Shown: positions 1 to 11,701, counted from the stretch's first letter. The stretch is DNA of 64,000 bases from Adiantum capillus-veneris (GCA_014529385.2 CM043952.1:55404619-55468618); one strand, 5' to 3'. Notes: generated from the sequence alone by a model not told the origin. Numbers and translations are program-made.

Positions 1-1440
1 AATCAATTCTAAAAAACACCCTTGGATTAGGCATCTAGTTTAAAGCTTAGATGTTTGTCTATGTGCATGAAGGCTTTACATCTAAATACATTGAGTAATG
101 CATAGTTCACCTTCTTACATGTTCATGCCTCTTTTGAAATTCCTTTATTTAGTGTTGTTGAGGGTGATTGTTTATCAAGTAGATGGATGTACTTACTAGT
201 TTGGCCCAAAGATCAAGAGAAAAACCTATATGTAGGCTCATGCTTCACGACATGATCCATGATTTTCCCATTCATCCTTTCTGAAATGCCATTTTATTGA
301 GGTGTCTTGATGTTTTCTTTTGTCTTCATATGCCATTGCTAGTACAAAAGCTTTTAAATGCTTTGCTACAAAACTCTCCTCCATTGTCAAATTTGAGACA
401 TTTCAACTTAGTACCTCAAGGGGTGCACTATGTAATCATGTTAATGAATAACGTGAGCTTGAAAGGAGGGGTTTTAAAATGCAAAAAAATTAATAAATTT
501 AACAGATATACATTAAAATAAGTGGTTTTTATATTCAATTTTGGAAAAAGTCCAAAAATAGGAGTCATTTTATTCAAACATGCTATAAGAGGGGGTTTTT
601 TAATAAAAGGAGTTTTTTTAATACGCCACGAACGCATGTTATATAGGTGGGTACTAAACGGTGAACCCCCCGAGCTTAATATCTGCTTCATTTTTTCACA
701 AAGGCTTTTTGCCTTTAAAATACATTCATTGGATTTGTTTTTCATTGAATAAACCCATGTATTCCTAGTCGCATCATCTATAAATATCACATAATACAAT
801 GAGCCACCAAGGGAGGTTGTACTAGCAGGACCCCATACATAAGAAAGAACCAATTCAAGCCTCTTTCTGTTCCTTTCATTTTCAACTTTAAGAAATTTTA
901 CCCTCCTTTTCTTTCCAAAGACACAGTCCTCACAAATCTCTGAATCAACTCTCTCCAAACAAGGTAGACGTTTCTTTGATTGTAGGATTTGCATTCCTTT
1001 GGCACTCATGTATCCAAGCCAATAGTTGCATACCGCAACATCAACTTTTGTAGATGTTACACAAATGAAAGAATCTGTGCTAGTTGTACACAATTAGAGT
1101 GTATCCACTTTGTCTCCCTTTGCAACTACCAAAGATCCTTTCAAGACCTTCCATCATTTGGTTTCAAATGCAGCACTAGAACCTTCATCATCCAATTGAC
1201 CGATATAGATTAAGTTCTTGTGAACAGAGGGAGAATGCCTAACATCTTTAAGCATCCATTGATTTCTTTATTCAATTTTAATGAAAAATTTTCCTTTGCC
1301 AAAAAATTCAAAAACTTCATCATCCCTCCAATACACAAACCCAAAATTACCTTTGGTGTAATCTTAAAAATACTTCTTGTGGGGTGTTGCATGGAATGAA
1401 GCCCCAGAGTCTACTTGTAATGCCTATTGCTCCGCAATGG
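1..1440 (-). pseudogene. Ty1/copia retroelement fragment: protease, GAG-pre-integrase and integrase core
   Basis: Read on the minus strand from about 1440 down, a broken frame starts with a copia protease active site (DSGASFHATP, near 1385-1410), then a segment resembling the copia protease C-terminus (LKDVRH, near 1235-1250). A GAG-pre-integrase zinc region follows (CEDCVFGKKRRVKF, within 850-1090), then the integrase core (YVIFIDDATRNTWVY near 760-820; DNGGEFCSK near 375-400; TPQ-stop-NGISERMNGK near 265-300; DLWAKLVSTSIYLIN near 175-215). Stops and frameshifts interrupt it, including a stop in the normally conserved PQQNG motif. The reverse transcriptase should lie beyond the left edge. 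No zinc-knuckle gag is seen upstream of the protease, so the fragment is cut near 1440, where unrelated sequence begins. The copia assignment is firm from motif order; a functional product is excluded. Confidence 0.88.
445..690. other. Insertion of about 245 bp inside the copia integrase frame
   Basis: The integrase reading on the minus strand is continuous down to the CEKMKQ region near 690-700 and resumes with a KLKC/DNGGEF segment below about 425. The intervening AT-rich DNA has no integrase similarity. The ends were placed by loss of protein similarity only. No convincing terminal inverted repeat or target duplication was found, so the origin is unknown. Confidence 0.5.
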
Positions 1441-2010
1441 AACAATAAGCACTATGAGAATGGATACCCTCACACTGCCTTACATTATATGAACAACAAG
1501 GTATATGAAGATAGAATAGAAGACAATACACAGGGACAGAACACCATCGTCTTCATTGATATGTAACAGAACACATAATTACATGAGAATGATATATTGA
1601 TTGCATGAATAAATATCCACAAAGACTGGTTTGTGTCCCCAAATACACCCGTTGCTCCAGTGCAGATCGAGAATGGTGCAAAACCCCGTCCTGTCTCATG
1701 AGATCCCATGAAGAATTGTCCCAAAGCCGCATGACTCCTAGTCCGTCACATCGGGAATGGTGCAAAACCCCGTCCTGTGTCCTAGTCTGCAATGTCCGGA
1801 GATCCACAAGACCACAATGTGCGGCTTATACCGTAACACCTGGTATGCAGAGTGGATTGCGCAAACCCACAGCTTTAGCCTCTTCGTGTCCAACGCTCCG
1901 GTTTGCTGCTCCTCTTCCCGCCCTGGTGATGAGGAAATATCAATGTAGAAAAATCCCCAAAAATCTTGCTGATGGGCCCTGTAAACCTCCGCCAGCAGCT
2001 GTGGATCTAT
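1441..2010. other. Non-coding stretch with an 84-bp spaced direct repeat
   Basis: No coding signal survives inspection. A 24-base segment (GAATGGTGCAAAACCCCGTC and the bases after it) occurs at 1671 and again at 1755, which makes several overlapping open frames look similar. The stretch lies between the copia fragment and the 3' side of gypsy element A, so it is the most likely place for A's 3' LTR, but no LTR partner was recognised on A's 5' side. Confidence 0.4.
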
Positions 2011-2699
2011 CTCAGGCTACTCTGGCCAAGGATCCCTTGGAATGAATTGCGTTGGCAAGGAAACAGAGTGAGCGGCCTGTGGTAAAGGGGCAAGAGGGGT
2101 ATGAATAGGGTAATACCGAGCCAAGTATTTGTTTAGAGCAAGCCAAAGAGGAGGACATGGAGAGAGACTGAGTGAAAAAGAATGAGCCAGTGTCTCCGCC
2201 GAAAAACAGACTCTGCACCGCTTCCTATGAAGACAACAAATCACTCACTGCAAATGAGAGACATGGGCCTCATCACATTCTTTTGTAGCTTTTTCCCAAT
2301 CAGAAATATCAAAACGTTCTTAGACAATGCTCTTACCTCTGTCATTAGTCGGCGGCTCAAGCTGGCTCACCACAACTTGTTGAGTTGGTTGCTGTGTTAG
2401 TGCCTCACTTGATAGCCTTGACCTCTAACTCTGCATTTGACCCTCCAAAAAAATGTGCAGGTCGTGTTGTAGTTCCGCTGTTAAGGCATCAAGATCATCA
2501 TCATCACATCACTAGGATGTGATGCTAAATAATTGGCCAGGCTATTTTGTGTGCGCACCGAAGAATTTCATCTTGAACAGAAGCGACAAACACAGAATTA
2601 TCCCCCCTCAAAGCCTGCATTTCATCACCTTGCTGTCGGGCTGTACTATCCAATGCTGAGTTTCGGCTTGTCAGCTCCAATTACGAGCCTGCAAAGCAG

Positions 2700-3990
2700 C
2701 CACCTACATTTTGAGCTTGGTAATGCATGCCTCAGTTGCTGGATCTGGCCAAACCGAACGCAGGGAATCTGCAATGTGCTGTAAAAATGCTTCGCACGCC
2801 TGGAGCTGATCCGAGGGATTTGTGGTACTTGTCTCCCAAGGTAGAGCTATTGGAATAGTTCCCACCATAGTGGAAATTGCTATATTAACACCAGGGTTTT
2901 TTGGTTGCGAGGAAGTGTCTGCACCCGCAGAGATAGTTCCACCGAGAGTGGAAGTTGTAGCCCGCTCTTGCATTCTTCGCCGCCAAAGCGCAGCTGCGGA
3001 ATCCTCCGATAGTCTGCCACCGATCAAAGATGATGTCGCAGCAGGAGGTGGTGTGGAAAGCAGGACCTCCTCCTGTCCTCGCTTTTGGCTTGATGCCCTG
3101 TAGTGGCCATCTCTTGTGAACCAAAGGCCTACCACTACAGTTGAAGTACCAGCCACATCCAATACTCGAGCAGGTGCTTGAGACACCCCCTCAACAGGCA
3201 CTACAGAACTCTGAGCCTGTGCCGACTGTGCAGTATTGCGTTCGAGAAATTGATCATCCTCGAAGTGGCACAAAGGGCAAAGGTCAAGAGGAAAAACTTC
3301 CTGCAAGGGAAACACCAGAGTAAGAAGTTGCCCAACCTTGGTATTCGTTGGGGTACTGCATCCCATCTACCCCACCACTCGTTCATATTCTGCTAGCAAT
3401 CGTTCTCGGACAATCGCTTCCCAAGCTACTGACCCAAAGCTGGCCGAATGCAATACATTACACACTTTAGCAGAAATTGTGTAGGTTTTGGCTTGCAACT
3501 AGATTGCCTCCAAGAACCAGCGATATGCATCTCTTAGCACTCCATCGGTGAGCCCTAATAACTTATATTTGCCCTTCACTTTTAAGCCAAACTCTAGCTC
3601 TGCCTCTATAGCAGGAATAACACTTGACGCTCGCACAAAACCATTGCTTGGTAGGCAACAACATCTTGAAATTCTTTCAGGTGTCAATTGAATCTACTGA
3701 TTGTTAACATGCACCATATCACCAAGAGCTAACTGTTCAATCAAAGCCGAGGCCTGCGAGTGAACAGGAATACCCTGCCAATCGAGGTTGGTGAAGACGC
3801 GTAGGCACAAATCCTGCAACCATGCGTCCACCCGTCTGAGAGCCAACTGCTACACAGGAGTAAACGGAATGCACTGTAACAAGGAGGCTATCATGGTGTC
3901 AAAGGCACATAGAAGAAAACAAGAACGTAGAAGTGCAACCTGCAAAAGCCCTACAAATAGCATGAGCAAAGTATAAGATAGCTACTACAT
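2700..3990 (-). pseudogene. Possible extra 3' reading frame of gypsy A, downstream of integrase
   Basis: On the same strand as integrase and 3' of it, the conceptual translation holds protein-like stretches across several frames: 3990-3700 (with LDWQGIPVHSQASALIEQL), 3687-3499 (RASSVIPAIEAELEFGLKVK), and a 220-codon open stretch at 3366-2704 rich in Ser, Thr, Ala and Gln. Gypsy elements of plants sometimes carry an additional ORF in this place. No known domain was recognised and the frame is interrupted, so the coding claim is an inference from length, position and strand. The opposite-strand frame at 2822-3103 is treated as its shadow. Confidence 0.35.
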
Positions 3991-4019
3991 GCACAAAACC
4001 GCTCACAAAGATTTCTCAA

Positions 4020-5280
4020 AATAGGGTGTGCCACGGTGTCGCAACCATCATAGCCCTCTTTTCGCTTTTTGAGATTGCATGTTCAATGATCCCCAATCAT
4101 GATTACCCCGCAAGTCGGCCAAATAAAAAGAGGTAGGCCCACATGACTTAAAAATCTAGAACGGCCCATACCACCATACTTTCAGCTTCCAAGGCATCTT
4201 CCCAAGGCGGGAATTGAATACAAGAACCAACTGGCCCCGTAAAAATTGCCAAGCTTTAGGGTGATCCAACCATATATTCCTTCCACCGGGATTGCGGATC
4301 TTGCAACACCACCAAACTGCACAATCGCTCTTCATCTAATTCCTACGAAACATCCAAACGATAAACAATGGAATCTTTCGGAAGAAGCCTATCGCAATGA
4401 GCATCCGCAAACTCGGAACCACCTGCTCAACAGGGGTCCCGGGTGATTGCCTCCATTCCAAATTCCAATTTGAAAGGAGTTATTCCTATTGCCACTTTAT
4501 ATGTTGTATGATAGGCCCATAATGTGGAAGGAAGTTTGACATCCCAATCCGTTCTATGAAGATTAACTAGCTTTGTCAAGATGCGAACCAATTGCTTATT
4601 AGTTGATTCATCCTGCCCATTCGCTTGAGGGTAATATGGAGAAGATTTCCTGTGCAACACAAAATAAAATTGTAACATTCACTCCATCACCTTATTCAAG
4701 AAATGGCTACCGCGATCACTAACCAACTCAATAGGAAAACCATATCTGAAAAAAACATCTTTATATAAGCACACAACAACAAAAACCACTGTATTATCTT
4801 TCAAAGGCCATGCTTCCACCAATTTAGTTGCATAATCCGTGATCGTTAAAATATACCTATTACCAGTGTTAGTTGCTACTGGTTTAAAAGGCCCAATAAA
4901 ATTCAATACCCATTTTTGAAAAGGCTCCAAGGGTAATACTGACTGTAAAGGCATTCTGGACATTTTAGTAGGTTTCCCCAACCACTGACACACATCACAA
5001 CGTTGTACAAAACTCCTCGCATCTTGGAAAAATGTTGGCCACCATAATCCAGATTGTAGCACTTTCCTTGTTGTGATCAAAGTTGCAAAGTGGCCCCTTG
5101 CAATGCCCGTATGCACCTCCTCCAAAACAGATCCTTGTTCTTGTGGTAGGACACATCTTAGCAGGACATCTGCAACTATGGGATAATACAACTTCCCCAT
5201 AACAATCTCAAAATTTTGGCTTCTAATAGCCATCAGGCATCGTTGATGTCTAGACAAGAATGAAGGCATTTATCCACTGT
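4020..5280 (-). pseudogene. Gypsy A integrase
   Basis: The frame at 5269-4679 holds the HHCC zinc region (H..H near 5100, CDVC near 4990), then the catalytic core with WVLNFIGPF (near 4890-4915), SDRGSHF (near 4695-4715) and, after one stop, PYYPQANGQDESTNK (about 4610-4645). The DDE triad is altered: the first aspartate, normally in a DFxGP motif, reads Asn (codon AAT near 4900), while the second Asp and the Glu are present. The C-terminal part continues in other frames to about 4020, with a match to the typical LVLVFNSRLGKMPGKLK-type segment near 4165-4215. It would insert the cDNA copy into the genome; as written it is broken by stops. Confidence 0.85.
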
Positions 5281-5888
5281 TGAGAAAATGGAACATCTCC
5301 TCATACCAGGTCCAAGGAATGTTGGGGATCATCATAGTTGGTTGCCTAACTGTAAGTTCCTCCACAATTGATCCTATCAAAAAGAGAGACGCATCCAAAA
5401 ATTCATCAGCAACCCCCATCGGTGGCTCGCCAGAATCTAGCTTGGACAGGTAATCAGCAACCGAATGTTGGGCTCCGGGACAATGTATTACCTCAAAATC
5501 AAATTCTTGTAACAAGAGCACCCATCAAGCCAATCTTCCTGTCAAGTTCTATTGGCACACCAGGTATAAAAGCCAAATGATACACATGAAAGAAAAACCG
5601 GCGACCCAACAAGTAATGACGGAACTTTTTCATCGAGTAAATCATCCCTAAACATTCTCTTTCTGTTACTAAGTAATTTTTTTCTGTGGATGATAATCTT
5701 ATGCTGGCGTAATAGACAGGCCGAAACCACCCTTGAGTTTGTTTCTGTATCAGCACACTACCAATATGCCTATCAGAAGCATCCACAAAAACATGAAAAT
5801 CTTGAACCCAACTTGGTGGGATCATGATCGGAGCTCTGAACAACTGAATTTTTAATCTCCTAAAGGCCAGATCACATTCTGTGTCCAT
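5270..5888 (-). pseudogene. Gypsy A RNase H domain
   Basis: The frame at 5888-5499 contains HVFVDASDRHIGSVLIQK (first catalytic Asp) and YLVTERECLGMIYSMKKFRHYLLGRRF (the conserved Glu region), and the next frame at 5521-5270 contains FDFEVIHCPGAQHSVADYLSK (third catalytic region). These are the typical elements of the gypsy RNase H fused behind RT, which removes RNA from the RNA-DNA hybrid. The domain is split by a frame change near 5500-5520. Confidence 0.85.
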
Positions 5889-7048
5889 TCCAAAACTTTG
5901 GCATGCGTTGATTGATTAATAGGATTTTCCAAATGCGCGACAAACCTCAAATGCCTCGCATGCCAATGAGCTTGGCCTAGAAATACTGCACACTCCTTCG
6001 AATTCATCGACGGAGGTGCTTCCATAATTGCTGCTTTTTTATCCGGATCCATTGAAATGCCATCCTCAAAAATTACATGACCCCATAATCTCCCACTTCG
6101 CACTACAAATGCACATTTTAGAGGATTTAAACTAAATTTCACCTCTCGACATTTCATAAAACATAACTGCAATTGCTTCAAATGCTCTAATTGAGCTCCA
6201 AAGACACTGAGATCATCCAGAAAGATTCGCATAAAATCTGTCAAATAGGGACCAAATATTTGAAACATATCCCTTTGAAAAGTTGAGGGCGCATTTTGTA
6301 ATCCAAACCACATTACTATGCATGCAAAAATGCCCCATACTGTTATAAAAGCTGTTTTAGCCTAACAGCCATGTGAATTTGGTTATATCCACTGAACCCA
6401 TCCTGAAAAGAATACATCTCGTGCCCTATCATAGCATCCAAAATAGAATCCAAAAATGTAAGTAGAAAAGGGTCTGGAACAATAGCTGCATTCAACTTCC
6501 TATAATCCACACAGATGCGAATCTGTTGCCACCACAATAGGAGAAATCCATTTGGGATTGTCAATATGGGTAATAAAACCCACCTGCAAAGGCGGTCAAT
6601 TTACACCTTGACTTGCTTCGCCACATTCACATTCATCCTATATGAATGCTGCTCCATTGGCACTGCATCTGGTTCTAAATGAATCGTATGTTGATAAAAC
6701 TTTGGATCCAATCCTTTCATGTCCGCATACTCCCATGCGAAAACATCCTTGAATTCTGTCAACAAATTAATCAAGTCTCCTCGAAAACTTATCTCAAGCT
6801 GTTTATTAATATGAATGGGTTGAGACTCCGCTTGAGCTCCTAGAAAGACCATTTACCCTTGTTACTTTACTCATCTGTGCTTCAAACTCACGTTCTTGCC
6901 TAATAATTTCCTCCAATGGTTCAGGAATAGGCAAGACTTTTTCCTGCCTCCCTGGCTCTACTATTCTTGGGTCCCCTAAAGATTTCCCCTTCGAAATCAT
7001 AGAAATATCTGCAAGATAGAGAGAAACTAAATCCGGGTTAGACTTCAC
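5850..7048 (-). pseudogene. Gypsy A reverse transcriptase and its N-terminal linker
   Basis: The frame at 7048-6601 gives the linker leading into RT, with LLTEFKDVFAWEYADMKGLD near 6710-6770. The frame at 6564-6343 has RICVDYRKLNAA and DGFSGYNQI, and 6313-5852 has FGLQNAPSTFQR and the catalytic box MRIFLDDLSVF, so both catalytic aspartates remain. Stops near 6600 and 6340 separate the pieces. It would copy the element RNA into DNA. Domain identity is certain; activity is excluded by the breaks. Confidence 0.9.
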
Positions 7049-7052
7049 ATTA

Positions 7053-7493
7053 TGGAAAATTTGGACTCACAAAGGGGAATATAAGGACTTTGACTTCCTC
7101 TCTCATGTCCAAAACGGGCGTGCGGTAAAATTTCTGCAAATCAACTCTAAACTTGGCAGAGATTTAACAGTTTGAATCTACTCTTCAAGCTCTTTTTATT
7201 GATATATAGCACGCCATGAGATTCCTCATATTTTGAAAGATTCTAATTTTTATTCTCTTGTGATGTGACAACTCTGTTTAGAATCTAGAGAATAAAAAAT
7301 AGAATCTTTCAAAATATGAGGAATCTAGTGGCGTGCTATATATCAATAGAAAGAGCTTGAAGAGTAGATTCTAACTACCAAATCTTCGCCAAGTTTAGAG
7401 TCAATTTGCAAAAAATTTACCGCACACCTGTTTTGGACATGAGAGAAGAAGTCAAACTCCTTATAAGGCCCCTTTGTGAGTCCAAAATTTCCC
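7053..7493. mobile_element. Foldback MITE (441 bp) inserted after the protease of gypsy A
   Basis: The two halves are inverted copies of each other over almost the whole length, leaving a short loop near 7255-7285. The ends read TGGAAAATTTGGACTC on the left and the near-complement GAGTCCAAAATTTCCC on the right, and TA flanks each end, consistent with a TA target duplication. Gypsy protein similarity stops at one end (the Glu-rich DEEEHFSLG stretch, above 7493) and resumes at the other (KSNPDLV, below 7048). It encodes nothing and is a non-autonomous DNA element younger than gypsy A. TA duplication would suit a Tc1/mariner-type source, but the terminal sequence is not a canonical Stowaway end. 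Confidence 0.8.
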
Positions 7494-8461
7494 TAATGAG
7501 AAATGCTCCTCTTCATCCTCTTCTAATCCTTCCACCATATTCACTGCCTCCGCTATCACCGGCCATGCTACCTGAACTGGTTGTCTGCATGTTCCCAACA
7601 TCACCCAAACTTTCCTCCGACCCTTTTTAACTGTCAGCATATTTGCCTCCCAATTATGCTTTACCCTGGCTTGACATAACCATGGTCTCCCCAAAATAAT
7701 ATGATAATCCTGACTATGATCCTCAATATTTAAGACTACTAAGGAAACAATAAAAGAAAACCCAACCACATCCAACACAATGCCTCGGGCTAAAAGCAAG
7801 GGATGGTGGTACAATTGGTTGTCCTTGACACTACCTTTTGATGGTACTTTGACAAATCTTTGCAATGCAATTTATCCAAGTCATAAAAGAAATTAGTTCT
7901 GATATTATATATCATTGGATACATCTTCAAAAGAGGAACATCAAAATAGAATGTCGGACAAGTTTTGACACAAACTACAAAAATTTTACTAGTCCCCACT
8001 TTTTCAGTGGTACCAATAAGGTGGAAAAAAAATTGGTCCTTTTTTTGTACCACCATCCCTTGCTTTCTGCCCTCGGAGTAATCCTACTGGCTATACTCTT
8101 CTCTGATCTACCATGCGAACTACAAAGGGTGCAGGTTCCCAATCACTAAGGCCAAAACGCTCACAAGCCCCTTGAGTAATAATATTCACTCCCGCACCTA
8201 CATCTAATAGGACTTTGTCGATTATGTGCCATGATATCTCACTGAAAGCTCTGGAATGCGTGTATCCGTAATCCTAGTTTCCGACAACGAGATAGAATCA
8301 TCCCGCTCACCCTCAGCTACCGCAATATCAACTTCCATCTCATTTGTTGCTTTGAACTTCTGACTTAGCAAAGCATTATGAAATTCGAAACCAATTTCAA
8401 TAACGACCCCAATCGTACTTGTAATGGTGATTCTAGAACCTCTTTCCAAACCCAATCCCAA
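7461..8461 (-). pseudogene. Gypsy A aspartic protease region, interrupted
   Basis: Near 8175-8215 the minus strand reads KVLLDVGAGVNIITQGACERFGL, the retropepsin active-site region. The usual D-[ST]-G is D-V-G here, so the second catalytic-motif residue is lost. The C-terminal half resumes at 7790 and includes GIVLDVVGF and YHIILGRPWLCQA (about 7640-7700), the typical end of plant gypsy proteases. Between the halves lies an inverted-repeat element at about 7790-8069. It would have cut the polyprotein into its parts; two independent changes now make it non-functional. Confidence 0.82.
7790..8069. mobile_element. Small inverted-repeat element (about 275 bp) splitting the gypsy A protease
   Basis: The termini are exact inverted copies for at least 20 bases; GCAAGGGATGGTGGTACAA near 7797 is mirrored by its complement ending near 8064. 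The inside is AT-rich and non-coding. CCTCGG occurs just outside both ends (7783 and 8071), a probable target duplication of 6-8 bp, which would point to an hAT-like source. Joining the flanking protease protein across the element restores the expected frame, supporting insertion. Confidence 0.75.
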
Positions 8462-8489
8462 TTATGCTCTTCCATGGTATTTTCCTTGT

Positions 8490-10207
8490 TTCAGACTATC
8501 CCCTCTTTCTTTTCGGGAGAGGAGGTTGATGGTCCTGATGATTGAAATGGTGGTACTGAATGTGGCATCCAAGTTATAGTCTTTTTACGTTCACCTTCTT
8601 GAGTTGCCCAATCTAGGAGCTTAACATCGGCTGTTGGTACCACATTTTTGCCAGAACGGGTAATCAATGAAACCACCGGGTCTGATTCGTCCAAATCCTC
8701 AATTTGAAACATAGCCACACTCGGCTCCTTCCCTGTAGCACGTTCCTATTTCTTCCGATCATACTCCATAGCCTTTGAGCACTCGGACCACCAATGCCCA
8801 TCTCCCAAACAGAAAAGGCAGGTCTTCGGTGGATTAGGATCTCGACCACCTCTTTCGCGACCGCGACCCCCTCCTTGACCCCGTTCCTTTGCTTGACCTT
8901 GAAAAGATGCCTCTAATGCATGAGCGTGAGCCATTGCCACCGCAGGCTCTTGTCCATGCCTTGAATGTTGTGACTGCCATGTAGAAGAATCCCGACTCCT
9001 ACAGCCACGACCATTGTAATAACATCCCAACGTATTATGAGTGTCGGCTATGCAAATTGCACACCATTTCTGATTCATTGTACACTCTTGAGCGGCATGT
9101 CTCGGATTTCGACACTGAGTACACCACAGTTCCTTCAAACTTTTAAGCACCGCAAAAGATTTCGCCGATCCGAATGGAACACCTTTCCCTTGATGCTAGG
9201 ATTTATTTCGATGTGCTTCCTCTGATTCTTTCACCGAATCACTGCCTGAATCTGAAGATTCTGAGTCTGCACTCCGACTCCAAACTATCACCGCCACTTC
9301 CATGAGATTTACGATGAGATTTCTTGCGATCCTTTTTCTTTGATTTCTTTCATGATTCCGTATCCTCTAAAGCCTCTCCTGCGACAACATCCCTTGCAAT
9401 CACATTATCCAATGGAGTGGTTACCTTATCTACTATTGCCATAGCAGTTTTGAGATCCTTATTGAGTCCTCGTAGAAAATAATCATTTAACACCTCGGTT
9501 GCTAGCCGTTGTGCTTGAGGTACCTGTGCAAAAGCATCCGGAACTTCACAGCATAATCCTCCACTGGCAACGACTTTTGACATAACGTCCAAATCTTTTC
9601 CAAATGTTGAGGGACCATCTTTTCCATTCTAAATCATCACAAGTACGCTTTGGACCCTTCGACATACGTTTGAAAGTGATCATCAAGATACTTTGATAGC
9701 CATTTTGCAACTTTCCCTGAAAGTGTGGATTCAAACACCAATTGTTGATGGAGAGGAACCACAACGCCAGGATGATTCAATCCATACACTTTATTAAATT
9801 GTCACAAATGTGCATCAGGGTCTTCCTTTGAAAGCAACTATACTTAACCTGACCACCCGCCATTGGCTGTGCCATAGTCCCTTGCCCAACTGTACCCCCT
9901 CTTGGAAAATGTTGCTGAGCAATAGGAGGTGGGGATGATGGCGGTGAAACCCCGGGGCTGCTTATCGGAGTCGGTGGTGGAGCAACATGAGTGGGTGAGA
10001 AAGAGCGCACGGCAGGAGGACATGACTGACTATGTGGAGTACGTCGCGCCCGCCGAATACACCAACCATGCACCGGGCTTGGCGATGGAGACACATATTC
10101 CTCTTGCTAAGGTGTAGAGTAAACGAATTCATCCGAACCACCTCACCACCGATGTGCAAAATCAAACTTATCAATGATCATTCTACTCTCTTGGTTATTT
10201 TCAGCCA
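8490..10207 (-). pseudogene. Gypsy A gag with three CCHC zinc knuckles
   Basis: The likely start is an ATG at 10207 (M-A-E-N-N-Q-E-S-R-M), supported by the matching start in element B. A Pro/Ser-rich segment (10094-9777) follows, then capsid-like sequence at 9764-9350, and a nucleocapsid part at 9150-8746. That part holds three zinc knuckles of the form CX2CX4HX4C: CTQCRNPRHAAQEC, CAICIADTHNTLGC and CLFCLGDGHWWSEC, with an Arg/Gly-rich linker before the third. Gag would package element RNA. Several frameshifts split it. Three intact knuckles are more than the one or two usual for plant gypsy gag. Confidence 0.82.
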
Positions 10208-11230
10208 TGCTAATTATACTTATGTGTTTACTTAGTGTATTCTTGGGCAATTCAAAACCTTAGTTGATACTCCTCTTAGCCTTTGGAAATTAGCACTTAA
10301 GTATCTACACCCACAACTCAAAGTGGTTAATTATAGACAATAGTGGAGTGGGTTTTATAATGCACAGTTACTAGTTACTGAGGGATAGCTCCTTTTAGAC
10401 TTCTTATGGCTCAATAATGGTAAATCCGTAGGACCGGAGACCTGCTCACTCAATGTATCTACAACCTGAGGCCGTGCAAGGCAAGGATGAGGATTGGGGA
10501 GTGAGCCAGGGAGAAGGAATGGGAAAGCAGGGAAGCAAGAGGGTTAGGGTTGAAGTAGCCCCTAATCCCACAATTCTATGGTGGCCACCAACCTCTTCCC
10601 CATAGGCCACACCTCAATATTAGCGAGCATTAGTGTGCCTGTAGGTCAAGGATTGGGCTGTAATAGTATTGCAAATTAATAGACCATTGGCCTTTGATCA
10701 AGGCATAGGGATGGGGGAATGTAGTGGCTGATATAACCTCTACATAATCTATCACAACTCAAGGCAACAATATAGGCATAGGTTGTGCCTACCAAGCAGT
10801 GATGCATCAGTAGCAAGGCCTACACGGGCGGAAGCCGACACTATCATTCACATAGGGGTAGTGCTTCCATAGCCCATGTTCAAGGTAGGGGTGCCATGTT
10901 AAGGAGATGAAAGGGATGGGGTAAAGACAAAACTTTCATCCCATGGTTGTAAGCAATTACCCAATACATATCATTTAACATTTACTAATTTCCATCACTT
11001 TACTTCTCTGCATCTATGCCTACGGGCCACCACTACCCAACAACTATGCCACTATTTCGGTGCTTGCAAGCAACATCAATAGCGTTTTATATGTTATTTC
11101 CTTTTATAATTTGTATCAAAGAGGGCCTTCTATGAATTGTTAAGGAGAGGGTTTAATCCCTGTAGACATGGAGTGGCAAGTTGCGAGATGAGGGTAAGAA
11201 TGGTTTATTATATGCCACAAAATCTACATG
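10208..11230 (-). other. Leader and probable 5' LTR side of gypsy A; no gene
   Basis: The segment 10208-10430 is the leader shared with element B (complement of about 57920-58103). Beyond 10430 the similarity stops. 10430-11230 holds no supported coding region. It should contain A's 5' LTR, but its limits could not be set by eye, and the stretch does not resemble the LTR-like sequence ahead of element B. Confidence 0.45.
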
Positions 11231-11364
11231 CAATGCCCCCTCACTACCCCTCATTCATGGTTGCTTCATGATCCCGCGGTGTTGCCCTTCCGTCTAAGCC
11301 CAATCAAGAAAAACTTTACTTGCCCCCTCTTCGTGCCACCTCAATGTCTCTTCAATAGGCACCA

Positions 11365-11701
11365 TGTGTGTGTGTGTGTGTGTGGCACACGTGCACCCTC
11401 ACAATTTGATATACATGTAGGCAGTTGCTCAACAACGCCAAAAAACACCCAGTATAGGCCTACAAGGTGGAAATCATGAAAGGCTTCAACGGATCTGGTG
11501 AAATTAGGGGTGTGTCTATGAGAGTGAGAGTGAGAGAGTGAGTGCATGCAGACTTGAGTCTTCCAAAATAGAGAGAGAGAGAGAGAGAGAGAGAAACATG
11601 ATCTTTGCACAGGCTTCCAAGGAATTGAAAGAGAGGAAGGGAAAGCAAAGGGTAAAGGATTTCAACCACTCTATGAGATAGCAGAGAGAGAGAGAGAGAG
11701 G
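11365..11701. repeat. Short (TG)n and (GA)n microsatellites
   Basis: A (TG)10 run lies at 11365-11384, and (GA)n runs lie at 11570-11594 and 11683-11701. They create open frames rich in Ser/Leu or His/Thr on the minus strand that are not genes. The rest of 11230-11780 holds nothing recognisable. Confidence 0.9.

Larger units (their letters stand above)
2010..10440 (-). mobile_element. Ty3/gypsy retrotransposon A, degenerate
   Basis: A minus-strand gypsy element with domains in the order gag (10207-8490), protease (about 8460-7460), reverse transcriptase (7048-5850), RNase H (5888-5270) and integrase (5269-4020). Integrase after RT/RNase H is the Ty3/gypsy order. Many stops and frameshifts split the frame. 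Two small inverted-repeat elements interrupt it at 7053-7493 and about 7790-8069. The leader and first gag residues (10207-10430) closely match those of element B at 57920-58140 (both begin M-A-[ED]-N-N-Q-E-S-R-M), so A and B belong to one family. The outer limits are approximate because no LTR pair could be matched. Confidence 0.85.
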
